From Methylomonas sp. (lineage in GTDB: Bacteria > Pseudomonadota > Gammaproteobacteria > Methylococcales > Methylomonadaceae): DNA of 44,599 nucleotides. Positions 36,379-43,980 of the stretch are shown in pieces. The position numbers and the translations under genes were made by a program. Position 1 is the first letter of the stretch, and each line of letters opens with the position of its first letter. Location: NCBI GenBank assembly GCA_026988195.1, contig JALSLS010000354.1, positions 1 to 44,599 of the forward strand. The letters run 5' to 3'. The notes beneath the pieces were generated by a model. The model was given only the letters and a program-made list of their open reading frames with translations, made no database searches and was not told the DNA's origin.

Positions 36379-38219
36379 GTGCCGAATCTGAAACAATTGA
36401 GGATTCCACGGTTAAAATAAATAACGATGCTGACTCTATAATATCCGCTTATCAGAACTGGCTGAATAAATTTGCTAAAAAGACAGAAGAAATTATTGTT
36501 GCAGGGGTGTTGGTACAACAAGGTGAAAGTTATCAGACGGTAGCAGCATTTCCATTAATGCAAGCGATGTCGTTTGAGATTGCAGAACTGGTTGAAAAAG
36601 TGATTTCAACTAGGGCGGGCGTTGTTATTCCTAAAACAGCTGAAAACACAGTAGACCCTGTGAAATTTTTGCTTGCGTACCCAGTCTTTTCTGAAAGTGA
36701 ATTAAAAGCAGTTCTTGTGCTTGATTTATTGCTTGATAATAAATCGGACTTATCCCTCATCATGAACAAGGTAGAAGGAGAAGCTGAATTTTTAAAAAAT
36801 ATTTGGGTTGATATAAACCTTAATGTGAAGGAAAAGAACTTAGAAACTATTGCGGATAATATAGATTTGCTAGCAAAGGTACTTTCTGAACTGCATTTTG
36901 ACAGTGCAGTGATGAGTTTTGTGACTGAACTTTCGGTATTGATTCAGTGCCAACGAGTTAGTTTTGGTATTAAAAAAGCACAGTCAATTAAACTGTTGCA
37001 CTTCTCTCATAATTCTAAAGTTAGTACGCGTATAAATATTGTACGGCTACTTGAAGAGGCAATGAATGAAGCGGCAGATCAAAAAAGATCAATTTGTTTA
37101 CCTGAATTCGATTGTGCCAATGGGATTAAAACAATTTGTCTTGAACATCAGCAATTAATTGATAAAGAAGAATTTTCAGCATCCATTCTTAGTATTCCTC
37201 TATATAACTCAGAAAAAGAGCTTTTTGCTGTTATTACGCTTGAACGGGATCAGCCTTTTGACCAAGCCGAGGCATATAGAGTTGAAAGCTTGGCAGCTAT
37301 GTCAGCAATTGTATTATATGAAAAAAAACTGAATGATCGCTGGATAGGGGATAAAGTTTTTGACTCGTTAAAAACACAATTAATACGATTGTTTGGAAAA
37401 AATTATATTGGTCGTAAAATTTTAGCATCAGCACTTCTTATATTCGTCATAGCAACTCAGACAGTGACGACTGAGTACCGCCTTGCTGCAAAAGCTGAAA
37501 TAGTTGCAACTGAACAGCGAACTATTGTTGCCCCTTTTGATGGCTATATTGAAACAGCTGATTATCGGTTGGGTGATGCCATTAAAGCAGGTGCTACTTT
37601 AGTTCAGCTTGATAATAAAGATATACGGCTGGATAGAATTCGTCTTAGTAGTCAGATTAGCAAATTACAAAAACAAAAACAGAAAGCAACGGCTCTTAAT
37701 GAAAAAGCCGAAATAAATATTGTAAATGCTCAAATAAAAGAAATTAGTGTTGAGCGACAGTTGGTTGAAATGAACCTTGAACGCTCAAGTATTCGAAGCC
37801 CGATTGAAAGCATTATTATTCAGGGGGATTTAAGTCAGCGATTGGGTGCAAATGTTAGTAAAGGTGAAGTGTTATTTGAAATTGCTCCTTATGATCATTA
37901 TAAAATTAATCTAAAAATCCCAGAAAATAGAATCAAAGATATTAAACTTGGTTTTAGTGGACAATTATATTTATCAGCCTTACCCAAAGAAAGGTTCTCT
38001 TTTGAGATAAAAAAGATATTACCTAATCTTGTAGTGGATGATGAAGGTGCTTTTTTTATTGCTGAAGCTCATCTGATACAAGATAAAACACGGAAACAGT
38101 TATTACTAGGCATGAAGGGAGTGGCTAAAATTTTGATTGATGAACGCTTGTTATTGTCAATTTGGACTCGGGATATGGCCGACTTTGTACGCTTGAAATA
38201 CTGGATTTGGTGGGGATAA
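36375..38219 (+). CDS. GAF-domain/transmembrane/HlyD-type adaptor fusion
   Basis: A 614-residue protein with a large cytoplasmic part. Residues about 170-320 resemble a GAF sensor domain (VSFGIKKAQSIKLLHFSHNS to FAVITLERDQPFDQAEAYRV, then a helix through VESLAAMSAIVLYEKKL). One membrane segment follows at about 349-366 (ILASALLIFVIATQTV). The periplasmic part is an HlyD-type adaptor with a split lipoyl-like domain (TIVAPFDGYIETADYRLGDA and SSIRSPIESIIIQGDLSQR) around a coiled coil at about 420-475, and beta-barrel sequence to the end. Its ATG overlaps the giant gene's stop by 4 nt (ATGA), so translation is probably coupled. It should link an inner-membrane exporter to the TolC-like channel; the sensor could tell the machine when to act. 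The GAF call is from sequence pattern only. Confidence 0.85.
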   Translation: MSAESETIEDSTVKINNDADSIISAYQNWLNKFAKKTEEIIVAGVLVQQGESYQTVAAFPLMQAMSFEIAELVEKVISTRAGVVIPKTAENTVDPVKFLLAYPVFSESELKAVLVLDLLLDNKSDLSLIMNKVEGEAEFLKNIWVDINLNVKEKNLETIADNIDLLAKVLSELHFDSAVMSFVTELSVLIQCQRVSFGIKKAQSIKLLHFSHNSKVSTRINIVRLLEEAMNEAADQKRSICLPEFDCANGIKTICLEHQQLIDKEEFSASILSIPLYNSEKELFAVITLERDQPFDQAEAYRVESLAAMSAIVLYEKKLNDRWIGDKVFDSLKTQLIRLFGKNYIGRKILASALLIFVIATQTVTTEYRLAAKAEIVATEQRTIVAPFDGYIETADYRLGDAIKAGATLVQLDNKDIRLDRIRLSSQISKLQKQKQKATALNEKAEINIVNAQIKEISVERQLVEMNLERSSIRSPIESIIIQGDLSQRLGANVSKGEVLFEIAPYDHYKINLKIPENRIKDIKLGFSGQLYLSALPKERFSFEIKKILPNLVVDDEGAFFIAEAHLIQDKTRKQLLLGMKGVAKILIDERLLLSIWTRDMADFVRLKYWIWWG

Positions 38220-38222
38220 GCG

Positions 38223-40373
38223 GTGGTTGCAAATGGGGATGATTTATTTAGTAGCTCATGGTACAGGGTTTCAGACTTAAAAATATCACTGCATCAACAT
38301 ACTAAAATTAGTCGGCATGTATATCGTGATGTGATTTGGCATGTGTTGCAAAACCATATTTCAGGTCAAAGTTACCGATTTAATTCTGATGTTTATCGTC
38401 TTATCACTTTAATGGATGGTAAGCGTAGTTTGCAACAAATATGGGAGTTATGTTTTTCTAGTATGGCGGATAATATGCCAACACAGGAGGATATTATTCA
38501 AATTGTCATGTCGTTATATTTGTCTGATATTATTAAGTTTAATGATGCTCCTGATATTGAAGAATTATTTTTAAGACAGAAAAAACAGAAAAAACAGAAA
38601 ATATTACAATATTTTAAATCACCGCTGAGTATCAAAATACCGGTGTTTGATCCTGAACGTTTTTTAACTGCAACAGCCTTTTTAATTCGTCCATTATTTC
38701 ACCCTCTTGTTGCCTGTATATGGCTGGTATTTGTTCTTTATGGCATTATGCTTGCGGGCATTCATTGGGATGAGTTAAATAATAATATGAGTGACAAGAT
38801 ATTAACATTAGAAAATATCTTGTTGGCCGTTTTGGTTTATCCAGTTGTTAAATGTTTTCATGAGCTAGGGCATGCATACAGTGTTAAGTATTGGGGAGGC
38901 GAAGTGCATGAGATAGGCATCATGTTTTTGGTGTTTTACCCAGTCCCTTATGTTGATGCCAGTGCCTCCACGGTGTTTGAAAATAAATATCAGCGAATGT
39001 TGGTTGCGGCAGCAGGAATTATGGTCGAATTATTTATTGCCGCCATAGCGATGATCTTATGGACACTGTCAGAACCGGGTTTATTACGAGCAATTTTATA
39101 CAATGTATTATTAATAACGGGTGTTTCAACTGTTATCTTTAATGGTAATCCCTTATTAAAATTTGATGCATACTTTGTATTATCCGATGGACTAGAAATT
39201 CCAAATTTGGCACAAAAATCCGCCCAGTATATTGCTTATTTATTGCAACATCATATCTTTGCTGTAAAAAATATACCCCGTCCAGAACTGTCAAAAGGTG
39301 AAGCGAAATGGCTTATCATATATGGGGTTGCCTCTTATCTTTATCGTTTGAGTTTAATGATAACGATTGCATTATTTATTGCAGGGAAATATTTTGTATT
39401 AGGTGTGTTACTGGCTGTTTCAACGTTATTTCAAGGGCTTTTATTACCGATGATTAAAGGGGCTTATCGTTTATGGAGTAATGTCAAATTAGCCTACCAG
39501 ATAAAAAGATTCTATCTATTGTTAAGTGTTTTCTTTCTGCTGCTTTTTTTGCTGTTGTTTATTATTCCTTTTCCTTATGCAAGCTCAACTCAAGGCGTGG
39601 TCTTAGCCTCTGAAAATGCGAGTTTAAGAACAACAGAAGGTGGTTTTGTTAGCCGTAGTTTTATTGAAAATGGAATATCAGTAAAGCAAGGGGATTTATT
39701 ACTGGAACTGGATGGCTATGAACTAGGACTTGAGATTCAATTATTACAATTTCAGCTGGAAGAAATTGATAAGCGTATTCAGGCAAGTTATGCAGATCAA
39801 ACCACGGCGACTATTTTACAAGAAGAAAAAACTTTTTTAATAAAACGGTTAATTCAATTAAAACAACGTAAACAACGGTTAAGGGTATTTGCTACAAAGG
39901 ACGGGACGCTGGTTAAAGATAGTAGTCATTTATTGGGTCGATATATTTATCGAGGGGAATTGCTAGGGCAAGTTATCATTCAAGGTGATGGAACATTTAT
40001 TACCGCCTTAATTGCTAGTGAAGATATAGATTATATTCGTCAGTATACTAATAAAGTAGAGCTTAAATTTGCTTCTGAACTTTCGCAAACTTTTAGTCAA
40101 CAGATTGTTCATATTTCTCCAGCAGCATTAAATACCCTACCAAGTGACATTCTTTCCATCGATGGAGGTGGAGAGATCGCAACGAATACTACAGCTGATG
40201 GAGAAAAAGTGACTTTTCGTAAGTATTTTCATATTGATATTAAATGCCCTGAAAATAGGTTGCTGTACCCTAATGAACGAGTCCATATTGTTTTTCGTCA
40301 CCCAGCAGAACCTTTATATTTAAGGCTCTATAGGGGCGTTAGACGCTTTTTTCTGAGGTACTTTGATGTCTAG
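38223..40373 (+). CDS. PqqD-like / M50 metalloprotease / HlyD-type fusion membrane protein
   Basis: A 716-residue membrane protein. The GTG start is preceded by a GGGGA ribosome site 7 nt away (38212-38216) and lies 3 nt after the previous stop. Residues about 30-105 look like a PqqD-type winged-helix domain (YRLITLMDGKRSLQQIWELC). Residues about 155-440 are a polytopic M50 (site-2 protease-like) domain with zinc motif HELGH at 213-217 and a matching NPLLKFDAYFVLSDG segment whose Asp315 is the expected third ligand. After another membrane segment (about 430-455), a periplasmic HlyD-type part follows with STQGVVLASENASLRTTEGG and a short coiled coil. It may recognise, process or guide the giant protein at the inner membrane. 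All three zinc ligands are present, so it may be active. Confidence 0.85.
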   Translation: MVANGDDLFSSSWYRVSDLKISLHQHTKISRHVYRDVIWHVLQNHISGQSYRFNSDVYRLITLMDGKRSLQQIWELCFSSMADNMPTQEDIIQIVMSLYLSDIIKFNDAPDIEELFLRQKKQKKQKILQYFKSPLSIKIPVFDPERFLTATAFLIRPLFHPLVACIWLVFVLYGIMLAGIHWDELNNNMSDKILTLENILLAVLVYPVVKCFHELGHAYSVKYWGGEVHEIGIMFLVFYPVPYVDASASTVFENKYQRMLVAAAGIMVELFIAAIAMILWTLSEPGLLRAILYNVLLITGVSTVIFNGNPLLKFDAYFVLSDGLEIPNLAQKSAQYIAYLLQHHIFAVKNIPRPELSKGEAKWLIIYGVASYLYRLSLMITIALFIAGKYFVLGVLLAVSTLFQGLLLPMIKGAYRLWSNVKLAYQIKRFYLLLSVFFLLLFLLLFIIPFPYASSTQGVVLASENASLRTTEGGFVSRSFIENGISVKQGDLLLELDGYELGLEIQLLQFQLEEIDKRIQASYADQTTATILQEEKTFLIKRLIQLKQRKQRLRVFATKDGTLVKDSSHLLGRYIYRGELLGQVIIQGDGTFITALIASEDIDYIRQYTNKVELKFASELSQTFSQQIVHISPAALNTLPSDILSIDGGGEIATNTTADGEKVTFRKYFHIDIKCPENRLLYPNERVHIVFRHPAEPLYLRLYRGVRRFFLRYFDV

Positions 40374-42366
40374 GTTGCCTGCGATGCAAGCAACATCCTA
40401 TCTTGCACAAGTCGGGTCTCGGAAATTTACAAAATGGAGCTTGAAGGAACGGGTAAGGAGAAGCCTTCAATATTTCACATTGCATAAATATGCTTCACGA
40501 TTACAATACTATAAAAATTTTTTACCCCTGATAAAAAAACAAGCTTTGATTATTGAAGAGCTGGATAGCTTTGCTTTGCAGCAGAAAATTCAACGGTTAC
40601 ATATTAAACTTCGATCTAAGCAATCACCATCCACAGAGACTATTGCTTATACAATGGCTTTGATAAGAGAAGTTACAGGGAGAAAACTAGGTATGTATCA
40701 TTTTGATTGCCAGCTTTTGGGTGGGTTGGCAATGCTATATGGTAATGTGATTGAGATGCAAACGGGGGAAGGTAAAACTTTAACGGCTATTTTGCCCGCT
40801 GCCTGTGCGGCTTTAATGGGGATTCCTAGTTATATTTTGTCGGTTAATGATTACTTAACTCAACGGGATGCAGAACAAACCAGAGCGGTATATGAAGCAT
40901 TGGGGCTGTCTGTAGGGTGCATTACTCGATCCCTTAATGACGAACAAAAAAAACAGGCATATCGTTGCGACATTATTTACTGCACTGCCAGCGAGTTAGT
41001 TTTTGACTATCTAAAAGACCAAACGCTTTTTTCGGGTAAAGCTCATTATTTAAAAGCCTACTCGGAATGTTTATTACAGCCTTCTTTAGTCAGTAAGCAA
41101 CGCATGATACGGGGTTTACATTTTGCTATTATTGATGAAATTGATAGTGTTTTGTTAGATGAAGCATTAACTCCTTTAATTCTATCAGGTAATGCAGTTA
41201 AGGATAATGTGCAAGAATCTATCTATCAAGAAGCATTAACACTCGGAATGAGTTTGGTAGAAAATGAGGACTTTATTATTGACCTTAAAAATAAACGAAT
41301 AGAGTTATTGGCGGCAGGCGGACATAAAATATATAACGCTGACTTGTTGGCATGGGGGGGGCTAAATCGGTCCAGTCGAGGAAATACGCTGGTTAATAAA
41401 GCTTTGTTTGCTTTATATTTATTAAAAAAAGATTATGATTATTTAGTGGATGATAATAAAGTTAAAATTGTTGATGGGCATACAGGTCGGTTAATGGCCG
41501 ACCGTAATTGGGAAAGAGGTTTGCATCAGCTGGTTGAATTAAAAGAAAATTGTCCACTTACCTTTCCACATGAAACTCTAGCTCAAATTACCTTTCAAAA
41601 ATTCTTTCAAAATTTTTCTCACTTAGCTGGAATGTCTGGCACAGTGGTTGAAGCTAGAAAAGAATTGGGTATGATCTATCAATTACCCATCGTTATTATT
41701 CCTACTAATAAAAAATGTCAGCGTCAAAATTATGGGACGTATAATTTTCTAAATAAAAAAGAAAAGTATCAGGCCATTGTTGAGAAAAGTAAATTACTTA
41801 GTCAAGCTGGTAGAGCTGTTTTAATAGGTACAACCTCAATTTATGTTTCAGAAGAATTACATCGTTATTTTGTACAAGAAAACATTTTGCATCAGGTATT
41901 AAATGCCCAGCAAAATAAAGATGAGGCCAATATTGTGAGTATGGCAGGGCAGTCTGGGTCAATCACTATTGCAACGAGTATGGCGGGACGTGGGACAGAT
42001 ATAAAACTATCAGCAGAATGTGAAATACACGGTGGTTTACATGTTATTGTCTGTGAATTTGATACGAGTAAACGAGTGGATAGGCAGTTAGTGGGAAGAG
42101 CTGCTAGACAAGGAGATGCAGGTAGTTTCGAATACCTGTTTACTCAAGATGATTTGATTTTACAATACACGGGTGAGTGGGGGAGATACCTTCTTGCTTT
42201 TTTTCGATTTAAGCCCTTCTACCATTTTTATACCAAAGTGGTCTTAATTGTTGCTCGAAGCACTCAGTTTTTGCTTGAGAAAAGAAATCGAGCTATTCGT
42301 TACCAACTATTAAAAAGCAACACTTATCAAGACATACTTTTATCTTTAGGAAGAAAAAACTTTTAG
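40366..42366 (+). CDS. Shortened SecA paralogue (preprotein translocase-type ATPase)
   Basis: A 666-residue DEAD-like motor of the SecA family. It has the Walker A region MQTGEGKTL (GEGKT at 134-138), the DEIDSVLLDEALTPLILSG block (SecA: DEVDS...DEARTPLIISG), the preprotein cross-linking region, DGHTGRLMADRNWERGLHQL, HLAGMSGTVVEA, ATSMAGRGTDIKL and GGLHVIVCEFDTSKRVDRQL followed by GRAARQGD. Housekeeping SecA has about 850-900 residues. This one stops in what should be the first long scaffold helix (RSTQFLLEKRNRAIRYQLL) and lacks the helical wing, the rest of the scaffold and the zinc-binding tail. ATG at 40366 (ribosome site TGAGGTA at 40353-40359) is preferred over TTG at 40363; it overlaps the upstream gene by 8 nt. 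It probably powers export of the giant protein. Confidence 0.92.
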   Translation: MSRLPAMQATSYLAQVGSRKFTKWSLKERVRRSLQYFTLHKYASRLQYYKNFLPLIKKQALIIEELDSFALQQKIQRLHIKLRSKQSPSTETIAYTMALIREVTGRKLGMYHFDCQLLGGLAMLYGNVIEMQTGEGKTLTAILPAACAALMGIPSYILSVNDYLTQRDAEQTRAVYEALGLSVGCITRSLNDEQKKQAYRCDIIYCTASELVFDYLKDQTLFSGKAHYLKAYSECLLQPSLVSKQRMIRGLHFAIIDEIDSVLLDEALTPLILSGNAVKDNVQESIYQEALTLGMSLVENEDFIIDLKNKRIELLAAGGHKIYNADLLAWGGLNRSSRGNTLVNKALFALYLLKKDYDYLVDDNKVKIVDGHTGRLMADRNWERGLHQLVELKENCPLTFPHETLAQITFQKFFQNFSHLAGMSGTVVEARKELGMIYQLPIVIIPTNKKCQRQNYGTYNFLNKKEKYQAIVEKSKLLSQAGRAVLIGTTSIYVSEELHRYFVQENILHQVLNAQQNKDEANIVSMAGQSGSITIATSMAGRGTDIKLSAECEIHGGLHVIVCEFDTSKRVDRQLVGRAARQGDAGSFEYLFTQDDLILQYTGEWGRYLLAFFRFKPFYHFYTKVVLIVARSTQFLLEKRNRAIRYQLLKSNTYQDILLSLGRKNF

Positions 42367-42374
42367 GAAGTACT

Positions 42375-43106
42375 ATGAAAAATATTATATTATTTGCTTT
42401 TTTTATTGGCCTATCGCCTAATATTTATGCCGATTTAAAAAAAGATCAATTAATAGGCTGTGTCTTAAAGCCGAATAAAGAAGTTAAAGTGAGTAGCCCA
42501 GTAACAGGTGTGTTATTAAAGGTTAATGTGAAAAAAGGGGACTATATAAAAAAAGGCCAAGAAATAGCAAGGTTAGATAATCGGCAAGAATTAGCACGAT
42601 TAAAAACAGCTAAAACAAAAGCTGAATATGCAAAACGAAAGTTACAGCGACATAGGCAATTAATTGATAGCAATATGATTTCTAGTAATGAAATCGATGA
42701 AATGAAAACAGAGTTAAGAGTTGCTAATTCTGAAGTGGATGAGATTAATAGTACGATTGAAACGAAAACAATATATAGTCCTATAAGCGGTTATATTACC
42801 GAAGGAGATATTTCTAAAGGGGAGTATGTTGGCTCAGAGGCTGTTGTAAAAATCTCCGATATTTCTTTTTTATATGCTGATATGATTGTTCACTCCAGTG
42901 CTTTTGGAAATGTAATAAAAGGGGAGGTAATCGAACTTGAAATTCTTTCACCCGTTAATCAAAAGCGTAAGGCAAAAATCAAACAAATAGATAAAATGAT
43001 TGATGCCGCCAGTGGTACTTTTAATATAAGAGCTTATTTTTCGAATAAGATTGAAATTCCGGCAGGTATTAAATGCTCTATTGCTGAGGTGGTAAGTGTT
43101 AATTAG
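42375..43106 (+). CDS. Periplasmic HlyD/RND-type adaptor protein
   Basis: A 243-residue adaptor with a cleavable N-terminal signal (MKNIILFAFFIGLSPNIYA, then DLKK) instead of a membrane anchor. Residues about 35-75 and 128-165 form the two halves of a lipoyl-like domain (VKVSSPVTGVLLKVNVKKGD and TIYSPISGYITEGDISKGEY), separated by a Lys/Arg/Glu-rich coiled-coil hairpin at about 76-127. A short beta-barrel part follows. It is smaller than most such adaptors. It starts 8 nt after the SecA-like stop, with an AGGA ribosome site. It is the third adaptor-type protein of the locus, presumably bridging the inner-membrane parts and the TolC-like channel. Confidence 0.88.
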   Translation: MKNIILFAFFIGLSPNIYADLKKDQLIGCVLKPNKEVKVSSPVTGVLLKVNVKKGDYIKKGQEIARLDNRQELARLKTAKTKAEYAKRKLQRHRQLIDSNMISSNEIDEMKTELRVANSEVDEINSTIETKTIYSPISGYITEGDISKGEYVGSEAVVKISDISFLYADMIVHSSAFGNVIKGEVIELEILSPVNQKRKAKIKQIDKMIDAASGTFNIRAYFSNKIEIPAGIKCSIAEVVSVN

Positions 43107-43375
43107 TTTGGTTTTGATCAATCAAGCTGGCTGACGCCATGGTTTCCATGGTTTCACAAAAATAGAATAAGCGTAGGATGGAAAAGTGACAGCGCCTTCC
43201 GTCATCACATCACAAAAAATAAAATCATCCCAATAACATGATCATCACGGCAACCAACGTTCAAACCAAAATGTAAGTCCATGTCGGATAACGCTATCGC
43301 TCATCCAACCTACGATCCAGCCAGCGCATCAAATGTATCATCTGTACCGTGGAACAATTCATCCGCCTTACGGGT
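43107..43375. other. Island right end: repeat-rich non-coding stretch
   Basis: This 269-bp stretch between the last island gene and the right direct repeat has no credible gene. It holds short palindromic pieces (for example CCATGGTTTCCATGG near 43137-43151) and REP-like sequence from about 43276 on. I see no integrase, tRNA or terminator with a T-run. Confidence 0.6.
43276..43320. repeat. REP-like palindromic element
   Basis: GTCGGAT (43283-43289) and ATCCAAC (43303-43309) form an imperfect stem around a 13-nt loop that itself contains GCTATCGC. Read on the minus strand, it has the form GTTGGATGAGCGATAGCGTT, a pattern common in intergenic repeats of gammaproteobacteria and others. A related G/C-rich piece follows at about 43360-43378 (CGCCTTACGGGTTGGAC), abutting the right direct repeat. 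Confidence 0.6.
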
Positions 43376-43461
43376 TGGACAAAATTGGTATGATGCCTTT
43401 TGTATATTACCGCTTAGTACTCGGCATCTTCTTGTTCAGCGTATTTATCGGCCAGTTTTAA
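43375..43461 (+). pseudogene. Left-over 3' fragment of uppP at the right end of the island
   Basis: The last 28 codons of uppP, ending FIGQF and a stop, recur here without the rest of the gene. Compared with the intact gene, one Ile codon is replaced by Val and one Val codon is synonymous. The fragment lies inside the right direct repeat and overlaps the 3' end of the convergent smrA-like gene. In the uninterrupted ancestor, uppP and smrA would have shared these bases. Confidence 0.85.
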
Positions 43462-43481
43462 AAGTACAAATACTGCCCCAG
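43376..43481. repeat. Right copy of the 106-bp direct repeat flanking the island
   Basis: It is the counterpart of 291-396 at an offset of exactly 43,085 bp, with 104 of 106 identical positions. It includes the stop codons of both uppP (fragment, + strand) and the smrA-like gene (intact, minus strand). Together with the left copy it defines the island. Confidence 0.9.
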
Positions 43482-43980
43482 TTCCCCCATCTTTAGGTGG
43501 GGTAGAGCAGAACGCTTGTACATTTTTATGTAGGCGTAGCCAGACATTAATATCATTTTTTAATATAGGCTGGTCGTTAGATGAGCGATAGCCTTTACCA
43601 TGAATAATGTGTACACAGCGATAGCCATCTTCAATACTGTAGTGTAAAAACTTAGCAAGCTGGTGTTTGGCTTCTTGACTGGTTAATCCATGCAAATCAA
43701 TGGATGCATCAAGACCGAAATAGCCTTTGCGTATTTTTTTTAATACATTCTTTTGTAGCCCTGGTGCGATAAAACTAAGGCTATCTTCTTGGTAAAGTTT
43801 TTCAATTTCTAAATCTGCTGAGGGTTCAAATTTAGTAATTGTTTTTAAGGTTTTTTCTTTAGGGAAGGGCTTAGGTTTTTTATTAGCTGATAATAGCAAG
43901 GTATCTGTTTCTACCACTTCGACTTTACCAATAGTTTGTCTGAATAAGGCTGAATCTTCAGTGGAAAGTGTTTTTTTCAT
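43414..43980 (-). CDS. smrA: Smr-domain protein, SmrA-like
   Basis: A 188-residue protein with an N-terminal Lys/Glu-rich extension and a C-terminal Smr domain (about 90-180), related to the endonuclease-like domain of MutS2. Visible signatures are IDLHGLTSQEAKHQL, HIIHGKG, and DGGTGAVFVLLKL near the end. The N-terminal ALFRQTIGKVEVV and the overall length (E. coli SmrA has 187 residues) point to the SmrA branch. The cellular role is not settled; members have nuclease activity on DNA or RNA. It runs towards uppP, and its last codons lie in the direct repeat. No clear ribosome site is seen ahead of the ATG. It is an outside flank of the island, not part of it. Confidence 0.88.
   Translation of the reverse strand: MKKTLSTEDSALFRQTIGKVEVVETDTLLLSANKKPKPFPKEKTLKTITKFEPSADLEIEKLYQEDSLSFIAPGLQKNVLKKIRKGYFGLDASIDLHGLTSQEAKHQLAKFLHYSIEDGYRCVHIIHGKGYRSSNDQPILKNDINVWLRLHKNVQAFCSTPPKDGGTGAVFVLLKLADKYAEQEDAEY

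Noticed and set aside
33238..34893. Tandem repeats considered as a CRISPR array.
   Set aside because: Units are 552 bp, coding, in frame and without short repeat/unique spacer alternation.
4399..36378. Giant protein considered as an autotransporter or two-partner (TpsA) haemagglutinin.
   Set aside because: There is no C-terminal beta-barrel, no Sec-type or extended signal peptide and no TpsB-like partner gene in the window; the TolC/HlyD/SecA neighbours point to another route.
40363..40368. TTG start three bases ahead of the SecA-like ATG.
   Set aside because: The ATG at 40366 has better spacing (7 nt) to the TGAGGTA site and is the commoner codon; the difference is one residue.
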